Positions 35,089 through 43,954 of a stretch of DNA of 64,000 nucleotides are shown here, piece by piece; the stretch's first letter is position 1, and the number at the start of each line of letters is the position of its first letter. A program made the translations under genes and the position numbers. The stretch is taken from the NCBI RefSeq assembly GCF_036346105.1, contig NZ_CP107811.1, positions 4,220,501-4,284,500 of the forward strand. The letters run 5' to 3'. The notes beneath the pieces are model-generated. The model saw nothing but the letters and a program-made list of their open reading frames with translations, made no database searches and was not told the DNA's origin. The stretch comes from Streptomyces sp. NBC_00539 (GTDB lineage Bacteria; Actinomycetota; Actinomycetes; Streptomycetales; Streptomycetaceae).

Positions 35089-35895
35089 GTGATAGGCGAG
35101 CAGCAGACTCCCCGCGCGACCGACGTCGCATCCACGAAGCTCCCCGACAGCTGGGCGCACACCCCGCTCACCGTGGTCATGCCCACGTACAACGAGGCGG
35201 GCAACCTGCCGGGCATGGTCGAGCTGCTCATGGGCCTCGACCAGCCGGGCCTGCGGCTGCTGGTCGTCGACGACTCCTCGCCCGACGGCACCGGCAAGAT
35301 CGCCGACGAGCTCGCCGAGGGTTTCCTCACCAAGGACGGCAAGCCGCGCATGTCGGTCCTGCACCGCACCGCCAAGGACGGCCTCGGCCGCGCCTACGCG
35401 GCCGGCATGGCCAAGGCCGTCGAGGACGGCGCCGAGTACGTGCTCCAGATGGACGCGGACGGCTCCCACCCCGCCGCCAAGATCGCCGAGATGCTGGGCG
35501 TCGCCCGCTCCACCGGCGCCGGTCTGGTCGTCGGCAGCCGCTACGTCCCCGGCGGCACCCTCTCCGACGCCTGGGGCGCGCACCGCAAGCTGCTCTCCCG
35601 CTGGGCCAACGCCTACGCGAGCACCATCCTCGGCACCCGCGTCCGCGACATCACGGGCGGCTTCAACCTGTGGAGCGCCGACGCGCTCAAGGCGATCGAC
35701 CTCGCGTCGATCGGCAGCGCCGGCTACAGCTTCCAGGTGGAGATGAAGTACAAGGCCCTGCGCCGCGGCTTCCAGGTCATGGAGGTGCCGATCCACTTCG
35801 AGGACCGCACCGTCGGCGAGTCCAAGATGAACCTCGCGGTGCAGCTCGAGTCCATCGCCATGCCGTGGAAGCTCCGCGCCCGCGCCGGCAAGTAA
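35089..35895 (+). CDS. Polyprenyl-phosphate mannosyltransferase (GT2, Ppm/DPM1-like)
   Basis: 268 residues. Transfers mannose from GDP-mannose to polyprenyl phosphate on the cytoplasmic face. GT2 fold: VVMPTYNEAGNLPGMVE, LLVVDDSSPDGTGKIADE, metal-binding MDADGSHP (Asp122, Asp124), GSRYVPGGTLSDAWGAHRKLLSRWAN and DITGGFNLW. There is no membrane domain, as in DPM1-type enzymes. GTG 35089 has GTGAGG about ten bases upstream; GTG 35074 is an alternative start five codons earlier. The product should feed the membrane mannosyltransferases in this region and protein O-mannosylation. Confidence 0.9.
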   Translation: MIGEQQTPRATDVASTKLPDSWAHTPLTVVMPTYNEAGNLPGMVELLMGLDQPGLRLLVVDDSSPDGTGKIADELAEGFLTKDGKPRMSVLHRTAKDGLGRAYAAGMAKAVEDGAEYVLQMDADGSHPAAKIAEMLGVARSTGAGLVVGSRYVPGGTLSDAWGAHRKLLSRWANAYASTILGTRVRDITGGFNLWSADALKAIDLASIGSAGYSFQVEMKYKALRRGFQVMEVPIHFEDRTVGESKMNLAVQLESIAMPWKLRARAGK

Positions 35896-35912
35896 CGGCT
35901 CAGGACGCAGGG

Positions 35913-35942
35913 AAGGGGGCACCCCCTCGGGGGTGCCCCCTT
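35913..35942. terminator. Bidirectional hairpin terminator
   Basis: AAGGGGGCACCCCC (35913-35926) pairs with GGGGGTGCCCCCTT (35929-35942), located between converging genes with A and T tracts at the two ends. Confidence 0.85.
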
Positions 35943-35948
35943 CGCCGT

Positions 35949-37100
35949 TTACGCGGACGGTCGGGCGCGCGCCGGGCGGGTCTCCAGCCACTGCCTCAGC
36001 AGCTGGGCGGACGGCCGTTCCACGAAGCGCTGGATCAGCCAGGACGCCGCCAGTATCACGGCGACCGCCGACAGCAGCAGCGTCCACGGTTCGACGTCGC
36101 GGTGCCATTGGCGCAGCAGGGTGATGCCGATCTGCTGGTGCAGCAGGTACAGCGGGTACGACATCGCGCCGCCGACCGGCAGCCACCGCCAGTCGATCCG
36201 GTCGAGCCGGCGCAGGGCGACGGCGGCCATCACGAGGTAGCAGGCGCTGACGACGACCAGGCACGCCTCCCAGGACAGCCGGTCGCCCTTGACGGTGTTC
36301 CAGTGGACGATGTCGTTCAGCCAGCGCTGCATCAGCAGCCACGAGAAGCCCAGCAGGGCCCACGGCTCGCCGGCGCGCGGGCCTTCCCGGCGGATCAGGT
36401 AGAAGCAGATGCCGGAGACGAACAGCGGTGAGTAGACCGGGTTCGCCAGGGTGTCGAGGACGGGCAGCCCGGACGTCGGCGCCAGGAGCGAGGCCACCGT
36501 CCAGATCCAGCAGAAGTTCATCACTTTGCGGTACGTCAGCCCCGTCCGGGCGACCACGGCGAAGAGCAGGTAGAACCGGACCTCGGACCACAGCGTCCAG
36601 TACGACATGTCCAGTTGATTGCTCCTGAGCGGCGTCTGGAACATCGTCAGGTTCGTCAGGACCTGACTCAACCCGGGCCCGGCCCCGCCCAAAGGCTCGC
36701 CGTCGACGAGCAGGACGGCCGTGGTGACCAGCACGCAGAACCAGTAGGCCGGTCCGAGGCGGACCACGCGGCTGCGCAGGTAGCCGCCGAGCGGCCGTCC
36801 CCAGGCCGACATGCAGATGACGAAGCCGCTGATCATGAAGAACAGCTCGACGCCGAGCCAGCTGTAGCGGCCGAACGTCGTCAGCCAGCCGAAGGCGTCG
36901 CGCCCCCAGAGTCCCTCGCGCGTGTAGTGGTGGAAGAGCACGGCCACCGCCGCGACGATGCGCAGCCCGTCCAGGACGTGCAGCCGCGGCCCGGACGCGA
37001 GCCCGGGCGACGCCCGTCCGGGGATGCCGGGCGGGCTCGCGAGGTGGTCACCGTCTGACTGCGGCCTGGGGAAGGCGCGCGGGGACGGGTGCAGGGACAT
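35949..37100 (-). CDS. Acyltransferase-3 family membrane O-acyltransferase (copy A)
   Basis: 383 residues with about 10 transmembrane segments. The N-terminal block LHVLDGLRIVAAVAVLFHHY carries the His of the acyltransferase-3 family, followed by SWLGVELFFMISGFVICMS and RSRVVRLGPAYWF. Such enzymes add acetyl or other acyl groups to surface polysaccharides or lipids. It is a paralog of the gene at 39349 (shared VLTNLTM, YWTLW, RFYLLFAVVA, GLTYRKV). GGAG precedes ATG 37100. Its neighbours are an LCP ligase and the mannose-donor genes. The acceptor is unknown. Confidence 0.9.
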   Translation of the reverse strand: MSLHPSPRAFPRPQSDGDHLASPPGIPGRASPGLASGPRLHVLDGLRIVAAVAVLFHHYTREGLWGRDAFGWLTTFGRYSWLGVELFFMISGFVICMSAWGRPLGGYLRSRVVRLGPAYWFCVLVTTAVLLVDGEPLGGAGPGLSQVLTNLTMFQTPLRSNQLDMSYWTLWSEVRFYLLFAVVARTGLTYRKVMNFCWIWTVASLLAPTSGLPVLDTLANPVYSPLFVSGICFYLIRREGPRAGEPWALLGFSWLLMQRWLNDIVHWNTVKGDRLSWEACLVVVSACYLVMAAVALRRLDRIDWRWLPVGGAMSYPLYLLHQQIGITLLRQWHRDVEPWTLLLSAVAVILAASWLIQRFVERPSAQLLRQWLETRPARARPSA

Positions 37101-37272
37101 GGACGCTCCAGAGGGAGGAGGGACGCCCGTCCGGTTCCGTGCCGCACCGAAAGCACGGACTCCCGGACTCCCCCCCGGCGTGTGAGCCGCAACACGTTCT
37201 TCGGCAACCTACCGGACCGCTCCCGCACCCCGGCGCACGCCGGCACCCGCGCCGCCGCGCCCCCGCACCGGG

Positions 37273-38538
37273 TCAGCGGCTCTGTACCGTGACCTTCTCG
37301 TCGTTCTGGATCTGCTTCACCAACTGCTGCACCTTGGCCTTGTCCCAGATCAGGTTGCCGCCGCGCTCACCGGAGATGGGCATGTTCATCGACACCCCGT
37401 CACCGCCGTTGACGCCCTTCATGGCGAAGAACATCTGCCCCATGTCCCACAGCCCCATGTCCTTGTCCACGATCACGGTGTCCAGTCCTGCGCCCATCAC
37501 CGGGTACAGGGCGAAGGGATTGAGGATCGTCGACGGCGTCGCCGCCTGACTGGCCAGGGCCGACAGGAACTTCTGCTGGTTCTTCGTCCGTTGCAGGTCG
37601 GACTCGGCGAAGGCGTACCGGGTACGGACGAAGGCCAGCGACTGGCTGCCGTTCAGCGTCTGCCGGCCGGCCTTGAAGTCGGCTCCGGACTTCTCGTCCT
37701 TGAACCCCTTCTCGATGTCCAGCTCCACGCCGCCCAGCGCGTCCACGATGTTCGCGAAGCCGGCGAAGCCGATCTCGGCGTAGTGGTCGATGCGCAGGCC
37801 CGTGTTGAACTCGATCGTGCGCACGAGCAGCTCCGGGCCGTCCTCCGCGTACGCCGCGTTGAGCTTGACCCGGCGGCCCTGGGCGGGGAACTTCTTGCCG
37901 GACTGCGAGCCGACGAAGGACGGGACCTCCACGTCCGAGTCGCGCGGCAGCGAGATCATGGTGTTCCCGCTGGAGCACTTCGCCAGGATCATCATCGAGT
38001 CGGTGCGCTTGCCCTCGGCCGAGCCGGTGTGGAGCTTCTTCTTCTCCTCGTCGGACATGCCCTCGCGGCTGTCGGAGCCGACGATGAGGTACGTCGTGCA
38101 GTCGCCCTCCTTGGGGCGCTCGATGACCTTCGACAGGTCCACCTCGCGGCGCACCTTGGAGTCGGCCCAGAAATAGGTGCCGACCGTGGTGACCACCAGC
38201 GCGGAGACCAGGACGATCGAGCCGATCTTGATCCGCTTGCGCCAGTCGACGACGGCGCGGACGGGTACGGGTTCGTCGCCGCCCCGACCCGGGCGCAGAG
38301 GGCCGCCGGGCGGCCGCCCGCCCCCGCCGCCCGCGGGCGTGCCGTAGACCTGCCCGGTGTTGTAGCCGCTGTCGTAGGAGCCGGGGCTCTGCACCTGCTG
38401 CGGCGGCACGCCGTACGCGGGCTGCCGCACCGGAGGGTCGGCGGGCGGCCGGGGCGGGCCGGGCTGCCGGACGGGCGGCTGCTGCCGCTGGATGTGCCGC
38501 ATCCGCTGCGGACCCTCGGGCTCGGGCCAGTCATTCAT
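37273..38538 (-). CDS. LCP (LytR-CpsA-Psr) family glycopolymer ligase 1
   Basis: 421 residues. A proline/glutamine-rich cytoplasmic tail (1-100, with repeated PPVRQP units), one transmembrane helix (about 104-123) and an extracytoplasmic LCP domain. The phosphate- and metal-binding residues of the family are visible: GSDSR (154-158), RTDSM (178-182), SLPRD (196-200), LNAAY, RIDHY and VRTRYAF. LCP enzymes move lipid-linked glycopolymers onto peptidoglycan. This copy has no LytR_C domain. It is divergent from the thioesterase and upstream of acyltransferase copy A. Confidence 0.93.
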   Translation of the reverse strand: MNDWPEPEGPQRMRHIQRQQPPVRQPGPPRPPADPPVRQPAYGVPPQQVQSPGSYDSGYNTGQVYGTPAGGGGGRPPGGPLRPGRGGDEPVPVRAVVDWRKRIKIGSIVLVSALVVTTVGTYFWADSKVRREVDLSKVIERPKEGDCTTYLIVGSDSREGMSDEEKKKLHTGSAEGKRTDSMMILAKCSSGNTMISLPRDSDVEVPSFVGSQSGKKFPAQGRRVKLNAAYAEDGPELLVRTIEFNTGLRIDHYAEIGFAGFANIVDALGGVELDIEKGFKDEKSGADFKAGRQTLNGSQSLAFVRTRYAFAESDLQRTKNQQKFLSALASQAATPSTILNPFALYPVMGAGLDTVIVDKDMGLWDMGQMFFAMKGVNGGDGVSMNMPISGERGGNLIWDKAKVQQLVKQIQNDEKVTVQSR

Positions 38539-38632
38539 GTGCCCAAGGATGCCTTCCCGGCGGAGCCGCCCGACAGCCCGGTGGGCACTTCGTACCGGTG
38601 CTGTTGCAGAGCTGATGCTTCGGGGACGGCTT

Positions 38633-38638
38633 TAAGGT
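38633..38638 (+). promoter_or_regulatory. -10 hexamer TAAGGT, suggests leaderless mRNA
   Basis: TAAGGT ends 6 bases before ATG 38645, with no ribosome-binding site between. Confidence 0.5.
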
Positions 38639-38644
38639 GTTCGT

Positions 38645-39181
38645 ATGACAGAGATAGCGGGCGATCCGCCGGGCAAGCCGATCTCGGCTTCCCGGACCAC
38701 CCTCAGCCACATCATGACCGCCAACGACACGAACCTCCTGGGCACCGTCCACGGTGGAGTGATCATGAAGCTGGTGGACGACGCGGCGGGCGCCGTGGCC
38801 GGGCGCCACTCGGGCGGTCCCGCGGTCACCGCGTCCATGGACGAGATGGCCTTCCTCGCCCCGGTCCGGGTCGGCGACCTCGTCCACGTGAAGGCCCAGT
38901 GCAACTGGACCGGCCGCACCTCCATGGAGATCGGCGTACGGGTCCTCGCGGAGCGCTGGAACGAATCCACCCCCGCCACCCAGGTCGGCAGCGCCTACCT
39001 CGTCTTCGCGGCGGTCGACGCCGACGGCAAGCCGCGCGTGGTACCGCCCGTCCTCCCGGAGACGGAGCAGGACGAGCGCCGCTTCCAGGAGGCCCAGATC
39101 CGCCGCACCCACCGGCTGGCCCGCCGCCAGGCGATCATGGCACTGCGCGAGGAGCGCGCCGCCCAGGGGTTCGAGGCCTGA
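38645..39181 (+). CDS. Acyl-CoA thioesterase (hotdog fold)
   Basis: 178 residues. Single hotdog domain of the cytosolic acyl-CoA hydrolase type: LSHIMTANDTNLLGTVHGGVIMKLVDDAAGAVAGRHSG contains the Asn/Asp and the HGG turn with the central helix. TASMDEMAFLAPVRVGDLVHVKA and TSMEIGVRVLAE are the following strands. It hydrolyses acyl-CoA to the free acid; chain preference unknown. It is probably translated from a leaderless message. A 14-bp palindrome (39184-39197) follows the stop. Confidence 0.92.
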   Translation: MTEIAGDPPGKPISASRTTLSHIMTANDTNLLGTVHGGVIMKLVDDAAGAVAGRHSGGPAVTASMDEMAFLAPVRVGDLVHVKAQCNWTGRTSMEIGVRVLAERWNESTPATQVGSAYLVFAAVDADGKPRVVPPVLPETEQDERRFQEAQIRRTHRLARRQAIMALREERAAQGFEA

Positions 39182-39348
39182 GCCCACGCGCGCGTGGAGC
39201 GGAACGGCGCGTGTTTCGAATCACGGAACCGCCATCACGTCGTGCGGCGCCGTAAGCCGCCCGTAAGGTTGCGTCAGACGTCGGGGCGTGCGCGCCAGCG
39301 GATGCGACGTCGGATCCCGAGCCGGACACATCGCGGAGTCGAGCCCCC

Positions 39349-40518
39349 ATGTCAGCTGTGATACCACCCCCGCCTGTGCTGGATGCCGTGCCCGCGCGAA
39401 CGGCTCCCCGGGCCGCGGGCGCCGCGCGCCGCCCCCGGCTCTACGTCCTGGACGGACTGCGCCTGATAGCGGCACTCTCCGTGGTCTCCTTCCACTGGGC
39501 CGGCGTCAACATCCACCCCGAGGTCTGGGGCTCGACCCCGCGGACGCTGATGCCGAGCGTCCACCGGGTGGCCTCCTACGGGTGGATGGGCGTCCAGCTG
39601 TTCTTCCTCATCAGCGGCTTCGTCATCTGCATGTCCTGCTGGGGCCGTTCTCCCCGGGACTACTTCACCTCCCGGGTCGTGCGGCTCTACCCGGCCTACT
39701 GGGTCGGCATCGTCATCACCACCCTCGTGGTGAACTTCGCGGCAACCGTCCGCGCCAGCCGCAAACCGATGAGCATCAGCGACGTGCTGACCAACCTCAC
39801 GATGCTGGAGCGCCCCCTCGGCGTGACCGAGGCCGACGGCGTCTACTGGACGCTCTGGATCGAGCTCCGCTTCTACCTGCTCTTCGCAGTCGTCGCCGTC
39901 ATGGGCCTGACGTACCGCCGGGTGCTGGCGTTCTGCGGGATCTGGACGATCCTCGCGGTGATCACGCCGAGTGCGGACAGCAAGCTGATGGACACCGTCT
40001 TCATGCCGCAGGACGCCCCGTACTTCATCGCGGGCGTCGCGATGTACCTCATCTACCGGTTCGGCGTGAACCCGCTGCTGCTCGGGGTGGTCGCCTTCTC
40101 CTGGCTGTTGGCGCAGAACCGGCTGCACATCACCGTGGGCGGCTACGAGTACGAGGTGCACCACACCCTGTCCTGGCCGGTGATGGCCGCCGTCTCCGCC
40201 GGAGCCTTCCTGGTCATGCTCGCCGCGGCGATGGGCGCCCTCAACTGGATCCGCTGGAAGTGGCTCACGGTGGCCGGTGCGCTCACCTACCCCGTCTACC
40301 TGCTCCACCAGGAGCTCGGCTGGGCGATGATCCGCTGGGGCCGCAACCACGGCATCGCACCGTTCCCGCTGCTGGCCCTCTGTCTGACCGCCGTCCTGCT
40401 GCTCTCCTGGCTCGTCCACCGCTTCGCCGAGCGGCCGTTGTCGGCGGCGCTCAAGCGGTTGCTGGACGGGGCGAAGGTCTCGCTGCCCAAGAGCGATCCG
40501 CCGGTCCGCTCCAGGTGA
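39349..40518 (+). CDS. Acyltransferase-3 family membrane O-acyltransferase (copy B)
   Basis: 389 residues, about 10 transmembrane segments. LYVLDGLRLIAALSVVSFHW has the family His, then WMGVQLFFLISGFVICMSCWG, SRVVRLYPAYWVG, and a C-terminal LHQELGWAMI helix. Similar along its length to copy A at 35949 but with different loops. The next gene, 142 bases on and after a weak hairpin, is a GT39-type glycosyltransferase, suggesting that both modify the same surface polymer. Acceptor and acyl donor are unknown. Confidence 0.9.
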   Translation: MSAVIPPPPVLDAVPARTAPRAAGAARRPRLYVLDGLRLIAALSVVSFHWAGVNIHPEVWGSTPRTLMPSVHRVASYGWMGVQLFFLISGFVICMSCWGRSPRDYFTSRVVRLYPAYWVGIVITTLVVNFAATVRASRKPMSISDVLTNLTMLERPLGVTEADGVYWTLWIELRFYLLFAVVAVMGLTYRRVLAFCGIWTILAVITPSADSKLMDTVFMPQDAPYFIAGVAMYLIYRFGVNPLLLGVVAFSWLLAQNRLHITVGGYEYEVHHTLSWPVMAAVSAGAFLVMLAAAMGALNWIRWKWLTVAGALTYPVYLLHQELGWAMIRWGRNHGIAPFPLLALCLTAVLLLSWLVHRFAERPLSAALKRLLDGAKVSLPKSDPPVRSR

Positions 40519-40523
40519 CGCAG

Positions 40524-40544
40524 GGCGCCCCCGCAGGGGGAGCC
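40524..40544 (+). terminator. Weak hairpin after acyltransferase copy B
   Basis: Nine-base arms (40524-40532 and 40536-40544) with a 3-base loop and one mismatch directly follow the stop codon. Confidence 0.45.
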
Positions 40545-40660
40545 GCCGCGGATTGGTTGCGGCCACGGAGACTGATCTACCCTGGAACGTCGAGCCCGGT
40601 CCGGATTTCCCATGCGCCGGCGCACCGCAGCCGTCCCGTGGACCCGGAAGGTACGAGCAG

Positions 40661-42175
40661 ATGACGAGCAGGAGTACGGCTGCCATACCGGAGGCCGGCT
40701 CGGTCCGCCGCGTGCCGCACCCGGCGACCGGCGGCGCACCGGCTTCGCGGGCGGCGCGCTTCGACTGGCTGTGGGCGGCGCTGCTGACGCTCGCCGTCAC
40801 CGTCTACGGAAGCGCCGGAGCGCAGCCCTGGCGCGACGAGCTGGCCAGCTGGAGCGCCGCCTCGCGCAGCACCGGGGACCTGATCGAGACGCTCGGCCAC
40901 GTGGACGCCGTCTCCGGCCTCTACTACCTGGTCCTGCACTTCTGGATGTCCGCCTTCGGCGACTCCGAGACGATGCTGCGCATGCCGTCGGCGCTGGCCA
41001 TGGCCGCGGCCGCGGGCTTCGTCGTACTGACGGCCCGTCGGCTCTTCGACCGCCGCACTTCCGTCTTCGCCGGCCTCCTCTTCGCCCTGCTCCCGTCGGT
41101 CTCCCGGTACGGGCAGGAAGCCCGGTCGTACGCCTTCGTCCTGCTGGCGGTCACCGCCGCCACCTGGCTGCTGATGCGGGCGCTCGACCGGCCGACCCTG
41201 CGGCGCTGGGCCCCGTACGCCCTCGCGGTCGCGCTGGCCGGGCTGTTCCACATCGTCTCGCTGCTGTTCCTGCTGCCCCACGCGCTGATCGTGGTGCTGC
41301 GCTGGCGGCGCGACCGCCGTGGCCGCACCGTCGGTGCCTATGCCCTCACGACCGTCGTCGCGCTGGTGCCGGTGATCCCGCTGGTGCTGCTGGGGCAGCG
41401 TCAGGTGGGCCGGCAGATCAGCTGGATCAAGACCCCGCACCTGCGGAACCTCGCCGACCTGTGGAGCGCCCTCTACGGCAGCCCGCTCGTCGCCCTCGCC
41501 GTCGCGGCGGCCGCGCTGCTCCCCCTCGCATGGGCCCGGGGCCGGCGACCCGCGCTGGAGCTCGGCCTGATCGGAGCGGTCCCCATCGCGGCCGACTTCC
41601 TGGTCTCGCAGGGCAGCACCTCCTACTTCATGGACCGGTACCTGCTGTTCACGGTCCCCGCCTGGGTGGTGCTGGCCGCCGCCGGTCTGGCCGCGGTCAA
41701 GCCGAAGGCGGTGGGCGTGGCCGGGCTGGCGGCCATCGTGCTCCTGGGCCTCCCCGACCAGCGCCAGTTGCGCACGGAGCTCGTGAAGGTGGGCCTCGAC
41801 GGCGAGGCGGCCGCGGGGATCATCGCCAAGGGCTACCAGCCCGGGGACGGGTTCGTGCCCGTCCGGGGCTCCGACAGCGTGTACATGATCGACTTCCAGG
41901 TGGAGTACTTCCTCCCCGGCCGCGTCAAGCTCCGTGACGTGTTCTCCGAGCGCACCGCGGTGCAGCGCGACGACCTGTTCCCGCGGGAGTGCCCCCTGCC
42001 CGTCGCCTGCCTCGACAGCACGCGCCGCATCTGGGTCGTCACCTGGAGCGGGACGGACAACCCGTACCACAAGCTGCCCGGGGCGCAGGCGAAGGCACTG
42101 CAGAGCCACTACAAGGTGATCCGCAAGACCAGCGTCCGCGGACTCCAGGTGTCCCTGCTGGAGCGGACGAAGTAG
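40661..42175 (+). CDS. GT39/ArnT-like polytopic glycosyltransferase
   Basis: 504 residues with about 10 membrane helices. The first extracytoplasmic loop GAQPWRDELASWSAAS carries the Asp-Glu pair of GT-C enzymes that use polyprenyl-phosphate sugars. TARRLFDRRTSVFAGLLFALLPSVSRYGQEARSYAF is the typical following region (early catalytic core). The C-terminal 110 residues form a soluble extracytoplasmic domain. ATG 40661 has GGAAGG upstream. It ends 9 bases before the converging LCP gene 2. Likely adds mannose or another lipid-linked sugar to an envelope polymer. Confidence 0.85.
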   Translation: MTSRSTAAIPEAGSVRRVPHPATGGAPASRAARFDWLWAALLTLAVTVYGSAGAQPWRDELASWSAASRSTGDLIETLGHVDAVSGLYYLVLHFWMSAFGDSETMLRMPSALAMAAAAGFVVLTARRLFDRRTSVFAGLLFALLPSVSRYGQEARSYAFVLLAVTAATWLLMRALDRPTLRRWAPYALAVALAGLFHIVSLLFLLPHALIVVLRWRRDRRGRTVGAYALTTVVALVPVIPLVLLGQRQVGRQISWIKTPHLRNLADLWSALYGSPLVALAVAAAALLPLAWARGRRPALELGLIGAVPIAADFLVSQGSTSYFMDRYLLFTVPAWVVLAAAGLAAVKPKAVGVAGLAAIVLLGLPDQRQLRTELVKVGLDGEAAAGIIAKGYQPGDGFVPVRGSDSVYMIDFQVEYFLPGRVKLRDVFSERTAVQRDDLFPRECPLPVACLDSTRRIWVVTWSGTDNPYHKLPGAQAKALQSHYKVIRKTSVRGLQVSLLERTK

Positions 42176-42184
42176 TCCGGGCCG

Positions 42185-43702
42185 TCACGTGCCGCAGTTG
42201 ACCTGGTCGCCGGTGGCGACCGCGAAACGGCCCTGGTAGGGGTCGTCCGCGCGGACCGGGACCACCTTCTGGTAGTCCGTACCGGCCGTCACAAGGACCG
42301 TGCGGCCCTGGCCCGCCACCGCGCGCAGCTCGCTGCCGGGCAGGGCGGTCGCCACCGTGCGGGCCGAGCGGTCCCAGCGGGGGTCGTAGGTGATCACCGT
42401 GCGCTTGACGTCCCGGCGGGCGCCGCCGCCGGGGACCCCGGTGGTGTCGAAGCCGGTGGCGCGCAGCGCGGAGTCCACCCGGCCGCCGAGGCCGTCGATG
42501 CGGGTGCCGTTCTCCACCTGGACGCGGATCTGGTCGGGCGGCACGTCGACCGGGACCGCCGCCGGGGGCCGGCCGCCGCCGCCCTGGGCGGGCTGTCCCG
42601 GCCGCCCGGCGGGGGCGTCCGCCAGCGGCCGGTCCTCGCGGAGCGACTCGAAGAGCTTGGCCGCCTTCGCCTCGTCCCACTTCACGGTCGAGCCGATCCC
42701 CTTGACCTCGTACGCGGTGTCGCCGACCGGGACCGAGGCGAACTCGGACGAGGAGGGGGTGAAGCCGCGCATCGCCTGCCCCAGGGCCAGCATCTGCTCC
42801 GAACCGAAGTCCCGGTCGGCCCGCACCGAGCCCAGCAGCGTCGAGCTGACCTGCTTGAACTTCACCGGGTTCAGCAGCACCCCGCTGCTCGTGGCCTGCT
42901 TGATCAGGGCCGCGATGAACCGCTGCTGGCGCTGCATCCGGCCGAGGTCCGCGGCCCCGTCGACGTGGCGCGAGCGTACGTACTGCAGGGCCTGGCCCCC
43001 CGTGAGCCTGTGGGTGCCGGGCAGCAGCTCCAGACCGGTGTAGCTGTCGCGCATCGTCTTGGCGGTGCAGATCGTCACACCGCCCACCGCGTCGACGGTC
43101 TTCATGAAGCTGGTGAAGTCGACCTCCAGGTAGTGGTCGATCTTCACCCGGGTCATGTTCTCCACGGTGCGCACGGTCAGGTTGGGGCCACCCTCCGAGT
43201 ACGCGGCGTTCAGTTTGACGGGGTGCGCCTTGTGCGGCCGGCCGGTGTTCTGGTCCTGGTGGGCGGGGACCTCGGCGTAGCTGTCCCTGGGCAGGCTGAT
43301 CACGGTCGCCCGGTCCCGGTCGGCGGACAGGTGCACCAGCATGATCGTGTCCGTGCAGTGGCACGGTGCCCCGCCGAGGCGGTACTCGCGCTTCTCCTCC
43401 GGCGTGATCTTGTCCCGGCCGTCGGTGCCGACGAGCAGGAAGTTCATCCCGTGCCCGGCCTGCGGGCGGTTCTTCATGTCCTTGAACGGGTCCACCCGGT
43501 CGATCCCGGTGTCCAGACCGGTCATGACGGCGTGCCCGACGGCCCCGCAGGACAGCACCACCACCGCCAGGCCGCCCGCGAACCGCACTCCCCACCGGGG
43601 GCCGTCCCCGGGGCGCCGGACCGGGCCGCCACCACCACCGTGCGGCGCGCGCCGGGGCGGCCGTGGCCGGGCGGGACGGGTGGGACGGTGCGGCTGGGGC
43701 AC
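42185..43702 (-). CDS. LCP family glycopolymer ligase 2, with LytR_C domain
   Basis: 505 residues: short basic/proline-rich cytoplasmic tail, transmembrane helix (about 40-62), LCP domain with GTDGRD, CTDTIM, SLPRD (136-140), LNAAYSEGG, KIDHY and VRSRH, and a C-terminal LytR_C domain (about 395-495, IRVQVENGTRIDGLGGRV). GTG 43702 is chosen because GGAGGT sits exactly six bases upstream; a GTG three codons earlier overlaps that site. Divergent from a GT2 gene. Transfers a lipid-linked polymer to the cell wall; the polymer is not identified. Confidence 0.93.
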   Translation of the reverse strand: MPQPHRPTRPARPRPPRRAPHGGGGGPVRRPGDGPRWGVRFAGGLAVVVLSCGAVGHAVMTGLDTGIDRVDPFKDMKNRPQAGHGMNFLLVGTDGRDKITPEEKREYRLGGAPCHCTDTIMLVHLSADRDRATVISLPRDSYAEVPAHQDQNTGRPHKAHPVKLNAAYSEGGPNLTVRTVENMTRVKIDHYLEVDFTSFMKTVDAVGGVTICTAKTMRDSYTGLELLPGTHRLTGGQALQYVRSRHVDGAADLGRMQRQQRFIAALIKQATSSGVLLNPVKFKQVSSTLLGSVRADRDFGSEQMLALGQAMRGFTPSSSEFASVPVGDTAYEVKGIGSTVKWDEAKAAKLFESLREDRPLADAPAGRPGQPAQGGGGRPPAAVPVDVPPDQIRVQVENGTRIDGLGGRVDSALRATGFDTTGVPGGGARRDVKRTVITYDPRWDRSARTVATALPGSELRAVAGQGRTVLVTAGTDYQKVVPVRADDPYQGRFAVATGDQVNCGT

Positions 43703-43954
43703 GGGGGACACCTCCGCGGGGGAGCAGCGGGGAACGGCGGGAGCGGCGGGAACGGCAGAGAGCGACGGGGAACGGCAGGGGGGCGACAGGGGCGCAAGGC
43801 CCGATATCGGAGAGTTTGTCGGCTATGGGGGATTGGCGAATCGTCAGAACAGTAGGCCCATACGATCAGCGTCCGTCCGTACCGCCCGTCCGCCGCGCAC
43901 CCGGTTCCCCCGTACGCGGTAACGTGACACCGATACCCGACCGTGAAGGACCAC

